From Candidatus Altimarinota bacterium (GTDB lineage Bacteria > Patescibacteriota > Gracilibacteria > BD1-5 > UBA2023), in assembly GCA_028689205.1 (NCBI GenBank), contig JAQTWP010000006.1:27937-91936 (forward strand): a stretch of DNA of 64,000 bases. Reading direction: 5' to 3'. The first letter of the stretch is position 1, and each line of letters starts with the position of its first letter. Shown here piece after piece: positions 31,285 to 41,904 of the stretch. Position numbers and translations under genes: made by a program. Under the pieces are notes generated by a model. It worked only from the letters and a program-made list of their open reading frames with translations. It was not told the origin of the DNA and ran no database searches.

Positions 31285-32265
31285 TTAATCGTCACCTAGA
31301 AGTTTTAAACCTCTTTCTCTTAGTGAATCTCTTATTTCTGTCATTGCTTTTTTACCAAAACCTTTTATTGAAGAAAGTTTTGCTTCAGTACATTTTATTA
31401 AATGTTCAATTGAAAGTATATCTCAATTAACCAATGCATTAAGAGTTCTTGGAGAAAGTCACATAATCTCAATTGGAGTATAAGTTTCTTTTTCTAGCTC
31501 TGTCTTAATTTCAGCTTTTTCTCTTTCTAATAGTTTTTTAATATCTCCTATGAATTCTCATTCAATTTGTAATCATTCTTCGTTAAATAATCCGAAGTAA
31601 GATTTTAACATATTAGATGAAAACATTAGTACATCTTGAGGACTCATTATTCAGTTAGTTTTAACTATCATTTGAAGTTCATCAAGGTTTGTAATGTCAG
31701 CAACTCTATGAGGTAGTACTTCATATTGAACATTAAGTACTGGAGAAAAGTTAGCATCAATTACTAGAACTGCAACATCATCTTCTCTTTTCTTTAATTC
31801 TTCAATACTTAAGTAACCTGCTCATTTTTCAACTCTAATTTCAATACTTAATTCAAGACCATTTTTATCAATTTCTGTTATATACATTTCTGGATTAAGA
31901 ATTTTTAGATTTGTTGGACAAGTGATATCTCAAGCAACAACAACTCCAGCTTTATTCTTTTTAAGAGAAATCCACTCAATTGAGTTATCAGATTTATCAA
32001 CAACTAATCATTTAAGATTCAGCATTAAATCAAGTACACTATCTTTTATTCATGGGATAGTAGAATATTCATGTGATACTCATTTTACTTTAATACCTGT
32101 AACTCTCGCTCAAGGTATTGAAGAAAGCATAATTCTTCTTAAAGAATTTCATAGAGTAACCCCATAACCACTTGGTAATGGAGAAATATTGAATATTGCT
32201 TCATTAACAGATTTTTGTTCTTTAGTAATCTTCGGAACTCAAATGATGTTGTGAATAATGTGCAT
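31285..32265 (-). CDS. rpoA: RNA polymerase alpha subunit
   Basis: The 326-residue protein has the dimerising N-terminal domain (PSGYGVTLGNSLRRIMLSS, then VLDLMLNLKG) and the C-terminal helix-hairpin-helix domain (LSPRTLNALVNGDI, SIKGFGKKAMTEIRDSL) that touches UP elements and activators. Gene order rpsD-rpoA-rplQ is the usual one. Confidence 0.96.
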
Positions 32266-32305
32266 ATTGCTAATATAAATTAAATATAAATCGAACCGGT
32301 AATTA

Positions 32306-32935
32306 TTATTTAGAGTAAAATTCAATAATTTTTTGTATATCTATAACTTGGTCAAAATCTTCTTTTTCAGGAACTCTAGAAACAGTTATTGTAAGTTTAT
32401 CTCAATTTACTTCTAACCATTTTGTGTTTGTAATTGATCCTGCTTTATTTTTAGTAGCAAATTCTTTGAATTCCTCAATTAAAGTTTTGTATAATGGAGA
32501 ATCCTTCATTTTTTCTCTTAATTCAATTTTATCACCTACTTTAACTGCATATGAAGAAATGTTTACTTTTTTTCAATTCACATTGAAGTGAGCATGTCAA
32601 ACAAATTGTCTAGCTTGCATTATTGTACGAGCAAAGTTAGATCTGAAAACTATGTTATCAAATCTCATTTCAAGAAGTCTAAGCATATTCTCTCATAGAA
32701 TTCATTCCATTTTCATAGCTTTTTTATAGTATGAAACGAATTGTTTTTCAGTAAGACCGAACATTCTTTTAGCTGATTGTTTTTTCCTAAGTTGTAAACC
32801 AAAGTCAGAAATTTTTGCCATTCTAGATCAACCTAGAAGTTTTCTGTGGTTTTTACTTAAGTCATATTTTTCAGTTCAAAAAAGGTTAATACCTTCTCTT
32901 CTACATAATTTTAATTTTGGACCTGTATATCTCAT
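32306..32935 (-). CDS. rpsD: Ribosomal protein uS4
   Basis: The 209-residue protein starts MRYTGPKLKLCRREGINLF, continues KLLGWSRMAKI-like and KQSAKRMFGLTEKQF, and has an S4 RNA-binding domain (RLLEMRFDNIVFRSNFARTI, then QARQFVWHAHFNW region). It is a primary 16S rRNA binder and often a translational repressor of its operon. Confidence 0.94.
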
Positions 32936-32972
32936 ACTAGAAAATTTTTAATTTTTAATTTTTAAATTCAAA

Positions 32973-33365
32973 TTATAGTTTACGTACTTTCTTTTTTCTA
33001 CAACCATTATGTGGAACTGGAGTTACATCTAAGATTGCATTTAAATCTAATCAAGCACTTATAACTCATCTAATTGCTTGTTCTCTTCATGCTCCTATTC
33101 ATTTAACATAAACAGTAACCTTTTCCATTCAGTGCATAGTTTTTGCTTTTGTACAAGCACTTTCTGCAGTTATTTGAGCTGCATATGGTGTTGCTTCTCT
33201 AGCTCATTTGAATCAGCTACTTCAACCTGTTGCCCAAGTAAGAACTTTTCATTCTTTGTCAGATACAACAACGTGAGTATTATTAAAGTGAGCCATTATA
33301 GAAACTATACCTTCTTGTACATTTCTTCTGGTTTTTTTTGCTCTTTTAAGTGTTGGTTTTGCCAT
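32973..33365 (-). CDS. rpsK: Ribosomal protein uS11
   Basis: The protein of about 130 residues has IVSIMAHFNNTHVVVSD, ATPYAAQITAESACTKAK and the C-terminal LDVTPVPHNGCRKKKVRKL, the uS11 signature. The stop codon position is uncertain by a codon in my reading. Between rpsD and rpsM. Confidence 0.93.
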
Positions 33366-33394
33366 AAAAAGATTAGAATTTAATTATTTAAAGA

Positions 33395-33760
33395 TTATTT
33401 TTTCTTGTTTGCAATTGAAACAGCTTTTCATTTTCTAGTTCTTGCATTTGTTTTAGTTCTTTGTCATCTAACTGGTAGTTTTTTCTTATGTCTAGTTCAT
33501 CTATAACAATTGATTTCTTGAAGTCTCTTAATATTCTGAGCGACTTCTCTACGTAAATCTCATTCAATTTGATATAGTTTTAATTCTTCACGAATTTTAT
33601 CTAGTTCTTCTTCATCAAGAGTTTCAATTTTTCTGTTTCTTTCAATTCATACTTTAACTAAAATATCGCTTGATAATGTTCTACCTACTCAGTAAATATA
33701 AGTAAGTGCTATTTCAACGTGTTTTCCATTAGGAAGTGTAACTCAAGAAATTCTTGCCAT
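33395..33760 (-). CDS. rpsM: Ribosomal protein uS13
   Basis: The 121-residue protein begins MARISGVTLPNGKHVEIALT, has a helix-turn region YIYGVGRTLSS-like and a C-terminal GLRHKKKLPVRGQRTKTNAR, as in uS13. It follows rpmJ. Confidence 0.95.
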
Positions 33761-33832
33761 AAATCAATATAAAATAAAAATTAATAAAATTAAGAACAAA
33801 AAACAAAAATTGTATTATTTCAATTTTTCCTT

Positions 33833-33946
33833 TTATCCTTGTCTTTGTTTGTGCTTAGGATTATTACAAATTACGCGTACTACTCAATATCTTCTAATAA
33901 TCATGCATTTATCACAGATTTTTTTAACAGATGGTCTTACCTTCAT
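33833..33946 (-). CDS. rpmJ: Ribosomal protein bL36
   Basis: The 37-residue protein MKVRPSVKKICDKCMIIRRY then GVVRVICNNPKHKQRQG holds the C-C-C-H zinc ribbon of bL36. The Gly of the RYG turn is TGA. It is too short for most ORF scans; it starts 20 bp after infA. Confidence 0.96.
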
Positions 33947-33966
33947 ATTTATTGTAGTTTAATAAA

Positions 33967-34200
33967 TTATTTTTTTCTAAATATTATACGTCATTTACTT
34001 AGGTCATACGGCGTAAGTTCAACTAGTACAGTATCTCATTCTATCAGATTAATGAAATTCTTTCTCATTTTTCCAGATATGTATGCTCTAATGATGATTC
34101 AACCTCCTCCAAAATCGTCTGGAAGCTTAACCTCAAATAGTGCTCAAGGAAGGGTCTTTACAATAACACCTTCTACTTCAATTTTATCTTCCTTTGACAT
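33967..34200 (-). CDS. infA: Translation initiation factor IF-1
   Basis: The 77-residue S1-type OB fold reads MSKEDKIEVEGVIVKTLPGA, FEVKLPDDF, YISGKMRKNFINLIEGDTV and LTPYDLSKGRIIFRKK. A three-glycine insertion after PDDF is unusual. It is the first gene of the infA-rpmJ-rpsM-rpsK-rpsD-rpoA-rplQ block. Confidence 0.95.
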
Positions 34201-34381
34201 GTATGTAATTTTTGTTTAGAAACATCTAAAATAAATTAGCTCGTGCATTGTATAAAAAAACGATTTTTATGCAAATTTATTTTAAAAAAAGTTTAGTATA
34301 TAAAGTATTTAATTTTTAAAAAAAATTTACTTATGTTTATTCAGTGAGAAAAAAGCTGAACAAATAATTATTACAGAAAAA

Positions 34382-34801
34382 TTATTTTAATTCATTTTTT
34401 AGCTTTCTATCATTAATGACTTCAGCAATCTTATCATAAATATCTTTTCTTTTTCTAGCCAATTCAGTAATTGAATAGTTCATCATAACTATAAGAACAG
34501 TTTCCTCTAAAGATTTCACTGATGCCATCCTTCTTTTGGGTATATTTTCTCAATCAAAGAAAGCCATTTCTCAAACGAATTCTCATTGTTCAATGTAACC
34601 CAAGGTCTGATCTCAGTCTGGTCTTTCTTTATGCACTCTTAATTTACCAGATTTAACAATATATAGTGCCGTAGCCTCATCTCATTCCTTAAATAGCACT
34701 TCTCATGCCTTAAGAAATCTCTCTTGGCAAAATAGAGCTAAATTATCTTTCTCCTGAAGAGAGAGATTATCAAAAAATGAAATTCAATCTAATATAGACA
34801 T
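34382..34801 (-). CDS. Stand-alone cyclic-nucleotide-binding-like domain protein
   Basis: The 139-residue protein is one cNMP-binding beta-barrel: FKEGDEATALYIVKSGKLRV, then GEFVGEMAFFDGE (the phosphate-binding cassette position, where classical members have GELALxxxxPR-AT; here PKRRMASV follows). There is no DNA-binding helix-turn-helix as in CRP. The gene follows infB by 25 bp. Whether it binds a nucleotide is unclear. Confidence 0.8.
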
Positions 34802-34825
34802 AAAAAACAAAATTAAAAGTTAAGC

Positions 34826-37390
34826 TTATTTCCTTACTACAACTTTATAAAAATCTAGTATATCTCATATTTCTAATTTAACATCTCATTTGAATGCAAT
34901 TCAGAATTCTCATTCAATTATTTCATTAACATCAATAACTCAGCTTTTCAGTGAAACTAATTCTCCACTTCAAGCTTTTTTACTATCTCTAACTACTCTA
35001 ATTTTAGCTTTACTTTCAACTTTTCAGCTAATAAGTTCACAACCTACTACCATTTTATCTTTTGAAGTAAAGAAAATTGCTTTCACTCTAGCTTCTCATA
35101 AATCAAGATCATCATGTTTGATATCAATCATTCATGTAATTATAGATTCAAGTTTTTCTAGAATATGATAAATTACTTTTTTGTTTATAACTTCAATTTT
35201 TGAATTTTGTAAAGTCTTTTTTGCGTTTCAAACAACTCAAACATTATATCAAACTAGAATAGCTTGCGAAGTTCAGGCCATAATTACATCAGATTCATTG
35301 ATTTCTCAAACTCATGAATGTATAATTTGGATTTTAATTTCTGCAGTTCCAAGTTTACCAAGAGCATCTTTTAATGCTTCAAGACTTCAATTTGATTCAG
35401 ATTTAACTACAACTTTTAATTGTTTTAAGTTTCAAGTTTTAATTCTATTAAGAAGAAGTGAAAGAGATGCTCATTCGAATTGATTAAGGCTTTTTGAAGA
35501 TTTTGTTAATTCATATTCCTGTGCTTTTTGTTTAGCTGTTTCAACACCTGAAGTAACTTGTAGAATATCTCAACCTTCAACTACTCTACTTAATCAAGAT
35601 ATCATAACTGGCGTAGAAGGTCCGGCTTCATCAATATTTTTCCCACGGTAATCTTTTATGAATTTTAATCTTCCAGATGACGCTGCACAAACTACACAAT
35701 CTCATTTTTTAATTGTTCAAGCATTTACAAGTACAGTTGCCAAAGGTCACAATCTTGAATCAAGATGTGATTCAATAACTGTCGCAATTGCAGGACGAGT
35801 TGGATCAGCTTTTAAGTCTTGCATTTCTGATACAAGAATAATCATTTCTAATAATGTATCAATTCCAAGTCAGGTATGAGCAGAAACAGGAACAACAACA
35901 ACATCTCATCCCCAATCCTCTGGTTGTAATCATTGCTCAGACATTTGTCATTTGATCAAATCAACATTTGCTCAAGGCTTATCCATTTTATTTATAGCAA
36001 TTATAATAGGCACTCAAGCTTCTTTTGCATGGTTTATTGATTCTATAGTTTGAGGTTTCATTCATTCATCAGCTGCTATTACTATTATTGCAATATCAGT
36101 TAATTTTGCTCATCTAGCACGCATTATTGAAAATGCTTCATGTCATGGAGTATCAAGGAAAGTTATTTTTTTACCATTTTTTTCTACTTGATATGCTCAG
36201 ATTTTTTGTGTAATTCATCAAGCTTCACCAGATGCTACCTCAGTTTTACGGATGTAATCAAGAATAGATGTTTTACCATGGTCTACATGTCACATTATAG
36301 AAATAATAGGAGCTCTTGTAGACATTTTTGAAGTGTCATCATTTTTTAGAAGATCAATAAGATTTCATTCCATAACAGAAGTAATTGAAACATCTCAACT
36401 TTGTTCTTTTGCGACTTTTATATTAAAAACTTCTGCAATTATATAACAAGTATCAAAGTCTACTCTTGTATTAAGGGTCGCCATCATTCAGTTTTTCAAG
36501 AATTCTCAAATAACTTTTGCAGCAGGTATTCAGATTTTATCAGAAAATTCCTTTACAGTTAAAAAGTCAGGCAAATTAACCTCTTGTCAAGATTTATCAG
36601 AAAGAGTTTGTTTTAGTTCATCAATATTTTTTTCTTCTTTATTTCAAATGAATTGTTTTTTAGATCTTCTAAAACTTCCATCATCTTCATCAAAAAATCA
36701 TCTTGTTTTAAGTGTTTTTTTAGATTTGAATTTTCCATAATCAGGACTATTTAGAGCTGTAAATGGTTTTTTATCTCAGAAGAAAGTCTTTTTTGGTCAA
36801 GTATTTTCACTTGTTGTTCCAGTTGGTTTTTTATCTCAGAAAGATTTTTTATTGGAAGAAAATCTCTCTAAAGACTCACTGTCAATACTTACGCTATCTG
36901 GAGCTTTTGGAGTAATTTCTCTTGCTGGCTCGAATTGTATAAGATTAGTAGGTTTTCTGAAAAAAGGTTTTTCTTCACTTTTGGTTTCTGGTCTAACATA
37001 TGGAGTAGTCGGTCTTGGAGTTTGTTGATTAGGTCTGAATTCTCTTCTTGGTTCTGTTCTATTTGCAGGATTGAATTCTCTTCTTGGTTCTGTTCTGTCT
37101 GGAGATCTGAAATTGCTTTTAAATTCTTGTTTTTCGATTTTTGGAAGTTCTTTTCTTTCTTCAAAAGTAATAATGGTTGGTTGTTTTTTTATTTTAATTT
37201 TTGTTTCTTCTTGTATCTGATTGTCTATTTCTTCTTTTTTCTCTGAAACATCTAAAACAGCAGAATCTTCTTCTACTTTTTTGATTTTTAGTTTTAGCTT
37301 AAATGGGGATTTTTTTTCATCAGTATCCTCATTTTTTGCTTGTGGGATATTAGAATAGTAATCGTCTATGTTTGTATCTTTTGGAGTCAT
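34826..37390 (-). CDS. infB: Translation initiation factor IF-2
   Basis: The 854-residue protein has a long charged N-terminal region with RTEPRREF repeats and two FFGDKKP-like repeats, an IF2N-type segment ([21 protein letters not shown]), the GTPase motifs [17 protein letters not shown] and NKMD, and the C-terminal domains that bind fMet-tRNA. Several Gly codons in the GTPase domain are TGA, including one in GGITQ. It is the first gene of a two-gene minus-strand unit. Confidence 0.96.
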
Positions 37391-37586
37391 TTCTTATAAA
37401 TAAAAAAGTATGTAAAAAGTTGCCTCGTTACGAAAAATTAAAATAATTCCGGAATATTATAGTGTTTTTTAAAAAAAGTCAAAGTAAAGCCGAAAAAGTA
37501 AGTGATTTGTGTAATATTAAAAATAAGGAAATAAGGATTTGTAGTATTAGATGTTCTTCTCTTTTTTGGTGAAATTTTATATTTCT

Positions 37587-38318
37587 TTATTTCTTTCTTT
37601 TAAAAGTTATTAAAAATGATGCAAGAATTGAAAATATTAAAATTCATATAATTACTAAATTTTCTTTTATAAGTGAAATAATATTTATTGAAAAATTATT
37701 TCCTGATAATCATTTAACTCCAGAGTCTGCTGAAAAATTGGTAGCATTTTCAAATTTTAATCAACTTCTAGATTGTGTTCAAAATTGAGCTGAATCTGAA
37801 CTTATATTTATATCATCTTTCATTTCAGCTTTTTTATCAGATTTTGCACTAGGAATTTCTGTAGTATTTTCCATTTTTGTAGACATTATTTCTGGGGCTA
37901 TTTCTTTTGAATTATCTTGGCTTTTAATTGGATCTGAATTGAGATAATTAGAATTTATTTTCACTTTTTCAGTAGTATTGAATTTATTTGTACTGCTAAA
38001 ATTAATATTACTATAAATTCAAAGTGTAATACTGAATATAAAACAAAATGAAACTGCAAATCTAAACAAAGGAAAATTCATCATTAAGATTATTTTATGA
38101 TACAGTCATTTTTTCTTATAAAGATTGTCATATTTAAGTAAAAGTTCTTCTTTTAGATCATTCTTGAAACCTTCAGTTATTTCAACTTTTTTATCTTTTT
38201 CTTCTTTTAGGACTTTAATAATATCTAGATAAATTTTTTCATTTTTGTCTAGAACTTTTCAAGCTTCAGCTTTTTCTAATATATGTCTTAGTTTCTCAAA
38301 ATCGAGATTATTATTCAT
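37587..38318 (-). CDS. Membrane protein next to a sigma factor, candidate anti-sigma factor
   Basis: The 243-residue protein has a cytoplasmic-looking N-terminal domain of about 75 residues (acidic, helical, LDFEKLRHILEKAEAG), a first membrane helix (FPLFRFAVSFCFIFSITLGIY), about 100 outer residues rich in Ser, Asn and Thr, and a C-terminal membrane helix (IIGILIFSILASFLITF-like) followed by KRKK. It starts 1 bp after the sigma stop. The layout and coupling suggest an anti-sigma factor, but no zinc (ZAS) motif is visible. Confidence 0.65.
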
Positions 38319-38319
38319 A

Positions 38320-38844
38320 TTATCCAATCAAAAGAAAAATAAATAAAATTAATAGATTCACAGAGTTTTTAATAACTTCTATAGAGCGGGCAAATGACAT
38401 TTTTACGCCTGATTCTCATATTCAGACAATTTTGGCAATTTCGACAAAAGACAATTCTTGGAATATTCTTAAAGTTATTATTTCCTGTGATCTTGTGGGT
38501 AATTTTTTAAGAACTTCTGCAACTTTTGATATATTGAATTCAATGTCTATATCTTGTCTATTATTATCTGTATGTATTAAAGTATTTTCATATTCTTCTA
38601 TGGATTCATATTGCTCATCTTTGCGATAATAGTCAATCAAAGTGTTGGAAGTAATTGTATATAACCATGTCGAGATTTGTCATTTACTTTCATCATATTT
38701 GTCTAGATTCCTAAGCGCCTTAAAAAAAACTTGAGATACAAGATCTTCTGATATTTTACAATCATTTATTCTGTGAAAAATATAACTGTATAATTTAGGG
38801 AAAAACTCTTCATAGATGTCTGCAAAATCATTCTTTGAAATCAA
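38320..38844 (-). CDS. ECF-type sigma factor with hydrophobic C-terminal tail
   Basis: Region 2 is clear (FHRIND, VSQVFFKALRNLDKYDE, TWLYTITSNTLIDYYRK) and region 4 follows (VLKKLPTRSQEIITLRIFQE, LSFVEIAKIVGIGESGVKM). After region 4 the chain ends in NSVNLLILFIFLLIG, a hydrophobic tail not normal for sigma factors. No ATG is in frame near the start; I used TTG at 38844, and the frame stays open about 50 bp further upstream. It is co-transcribed with the candidate anti-sigma gene. Confidence 0.8.
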
Positions 38845-38924
38845 ACTTATTGAATTATTTATATGTAATTGATTATAATAATCTATGAGTGTTTTCCAAA
38901 TTATATTAATTTTTGTCTATTATT

Positions 38925-39163
38925 CTGTAATTTCGATCCCGTATACGAGAGAGAAATCTTCGGTTTTTAAAAAATAGTAGGATTTAATTCTTCTGGATTC
39001 CCGATTTCTCGGGAATGACAATGAATATGTCATTTCGAATGAATATGAGAAATCTTCGGTTTTTAGAAAATTGGAGGATTTGATTTTATAGATTCCTTGT
39101 CGTAGCAAGGAATGACAGCGGAGTTGTTTATATTCTGGATTAAGAATTTCTCGGAATGACAGA
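38925..39163. repeat. Two tandem dispersed repeat units
   Basis: Each unit reads (T)GTCATTTCGA...GAGAAATCTTCGGTTTTTA, then GGATTTAATT/GGATTTGATT, then an inverted ATTCC...GGAATGACA arm. They are related to the elements at 859, 8328 and 26. They fill most of the 324-bp gap between the vWA gene and the sigma factor. Confidence 0.7.
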
Positions 39164-39168
39164 TTTTA

Positions 39169-41421
39169 TTAGTTTTTCTTTTCTTCTGTTAAAACAATAT
39201 TTTGTTTCTTACTTTTTCTGACTAATTTTATTATTAATAATACTGTTCCTAGTATTAAGCTTCATATTAATAGAATTACTACCATAATAGTATTATCTAA
39301 AACTAATCCGCTATCCAAATCTCACCTCACTCAAATATCAATCATAGATTCATCTGCTAATTCAAAATTCATTCCACTTGATTTACCTATTGATTTGCTT
39401 ACTCAGAATGACATTCAATTGGAAACAGAATTTGGCGCATACATTGATTTTTCCATAGAATCAGTAGCTCCATTTATTCATCTGTAATCTTTTCATTCAA
39501 CTTCATAAACTGGAACTTTTTTAGTTTCTATTTGTCCAGAAGCGTTGCGAATAGTATCATCAATTGCGATAAAAGATGTAAACTCTGACATTATACTATA
39601 TTTAAGACCCAAAGCCGTAACTTCTTCTTCAAGTTTAGAATTAGGAACGAAATTATTATTTTTATATATTTCTGCTATTTTTTGCCTAGCCCAATATGCA
39701 GCAATGCTAGAATTTTCTTTCTCTTCGTTTTTAAAATTAACTTTAATAATCTCCTCATACTCTTCATTTCATCTTTTTGCTGTAATTTTGATATTTCTTT
39801 CTTTATCAAGAGAATCCAAGAATCCTCCTGCAGAATATTTACCATAAACATAAAGTGGTTGTCCTGCATATAGATCTGCAAATCTTTCTGGTAAAATATC
39901 TGTAGCATTAAGTCAATCCCAATCAATCTTAATATCAGTCAAAACTGGTGAAGCAAAATTATTATAGAATTCATCAACTTTTTCATCTACATTATCTTCT
40001 CCGAGCACATATGTTGCTTTTCAGTTTCCACTTTCTGCCATTTTATCAATTATATATCTATTCGGCGCTGCGTCGACTCAGAACATAAATAATCTATTAT
40101 CCCCAAGTCAAGTTTTCACAGTTTCTAGAATTTGAGATTCATTTCCCACATCTCAGTCAGTCATTCCAAGAATTATTCTCATTCTATCAGAATTTTCACC
40201 ATTATTTTTTAATGCTTCCATAAAGGGTTCTTGCATTATAGTTCAACCACCAGCCTCTAGATTATCAGTGTATTTTAATCATTCATCTTTAGTTGACTGA
40301 TTAGCTATTTTTGATTCTGGAAAAAGAGTAAAAACTGAAGTATTGAAGTTATAAATATTAAAACTATCATTCGGACCAAGGTTTTCTATTGCTTTTTTCA
40401 TAGCTTTTTTCACCGTTTCAATTGGTCTTCATTGCATAGAACCAGAAGTATCAAGTACAAAAACTATTTCTTTACTTCTGATTTCTGATTGTTTAGGTGA
40501 TTTCTGAGGTTCTGCAATAAGAGCAAAGTATCAATCTTTTTCATTTGCAACTTTATGAGTTATAAAACCTAATTGTGGCTTGTCTGAAGCTACATTATAT
40601 ATAAAAGAAAAGTCTTTATTAGGAATTTCGTTTGCATTTTTTAATGTAATTTCTGCTTCTGCATCATTAATTTTTTTTATATCTACGCTGTGAGAGTTGC
40701 TTTTTAATCATTTAATATTAACTCCTGCTGCTATATGAAGTGTAACATCAATTGTAAGTCACTCTCTAGTTCAAGCAGGAATAGATGGACTTTCAATATT
40801 AGAGGTATCATCTACACTTGCCGGATTGTATCTAGGACCAACAACCATTGGGAATACGAAGTTATACTGTCCATTATTATATTTAAGAACTTCGAAGTAT
40901 GATATTTTAATTTTAATACTATCTCCAGGCATAATATTAGCTACTTTTTGTGTAAAAATATTTGGTCTTTCTTGATTAAGAAGTGCTGCAGTTTGACCAT
41001 TATTTTTTGCTTCTTGATATTTTCTTTCTGCTTCTTTACGAGTATCTATTTTACCTACAATTTTCTTATCACCAATTTGCATTTCCATACTATCAACACT
41101 GGCACCAGAGGGAAGAGGGAAGTTATAAATAGCTTCAATAGGCTTAGAATAGGGATTCTGGAATTCCTGAGTAACGTAAGTTCTTGATACAAATCCAGAA
41201 ATTTCGGCGTTAACTGAAGTATGCTTAAGAGGAAGCGCAGCTATTTGTCCATTTTCTTCATGAGAAAATACATCTGGGTCTTTATCTCAACCAACTATAG
41301 TAACTAATTCCCCTTGTGTAATTTTAGAAAAAGGAATTTCTTTAGTAATATTTACTTCTGCAAACATAAAATTTGGAGCTCCAAATATCAGAAGTAAGAT
41401 TATAGAAAGTATTTTTTTCAT
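39169..41421 (-). CDS. VIT and von Willebrand A domain surface protein
   Basis: The 750-residue protein has a signal peptide (MKKILSIILLLIFGAPNFMFA), a VIT domain with YNFPLPSGASVDSM and ERPNIFTQKVANIMPGDSI, a vWA domain with intact MIDAS (VLDTSGSMQG, then TDGDVGN), and a C-terminal membrane helix (MVVILLIWSLILGTVLLII) followed by a basic tail. The family (inter-alpha-trypsin-inhibitor heavy-chain-like) mediates adhesion or matrix binding in a metal-dependent way. It lies upstream of the sigma/anti-sigma pair, separated by repeats. Confidence 0.88.
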
Positions 41422-41514
41422 AAAAATATTATTAAAAAATATATAAGAAGACCATTTATTTTTGTTTTGACTTCTAAATGGTTATACGGTATATATGAAA
41501 AATAGTCACAAAAA

Positions 41515-41545
41515 AATAAAAGACTGTATTTCTACTGTCTTTTTG
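41515..41545 (-). terminator. Terminator downstream of the Avd-like frame
   Basis: AAAAGACTGTA and TACTGTCTTTT pair with one mismatch around TTTC; the minus strand continues into TTTTATTTTTTT. Confidence 0.7.
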
Positions 41546-41809
41546 CTTCAAATCCTTTGTTAGTCTCAGAAGAGGTCTTATTAGTTCAAGAATTTCTCTT
41601 GCTTCTTTCAAAAGGATGAATCTTGTCTCTTTTTCTGTGGAACTGTTGGTTTTATATATTGAAAGTATCAGTCGTATAGTCTCATTCTTTATATTTTCTC
41701 AAATAGTATACTTATATTCTCTTGTAAAGATTGCTGTGAACTGGAAAATCTCAACCAAAAAGTCATAGGTAGTCTTGTAAACTTGAAGACTATCATAAAA
41801 TGCCCTATT
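41544..41809 (-). pseudogene. Avd-like four-helix-bundle frame, probably degenerate
   Basis: The minus strand encodes FYDSLQVYKTTYDFLVEIFQ, REYKYTIGENIKNETIRLIL and EILELIRPLLRLTKDLKQK, the pattern of accessory variability determinant (Avd)/four-helix-bundle proteins of diversity-generating retroelements. There is no ATG in frame: a TAA precedes residue 1 by two codons. There is no in-frame stop before the terminator either (the next is TAG at 41474), while a single extra A in the run at the LKQK codons would give TAG at once. So the gene looks broken or uses an unusual start. It lies 95 bp downstream of the variable-protein gene. Confidence 0.6.
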
Positions 41810-41904
41810 TTATTATGTTAATGTTTGGAAAATTGTTTCTTGAAAAAAGAAATGAAAGTTGATTGTATTTAGTACGAAATTCGGGAAATAGACGAATAGA
41901 TAAA

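Noticed and set aside
36935..37246. Phe/Ser-rich plus-strand frame across infB
   Set aside because: It is antisense to the charged N-terminal region of IF-2 and has no independent support.
41822..41904. The gap between the variable protein and the Avd-like frame as a template repeat
   Set aside because: It shows no similarity to the putative variable region at 41945-42115.
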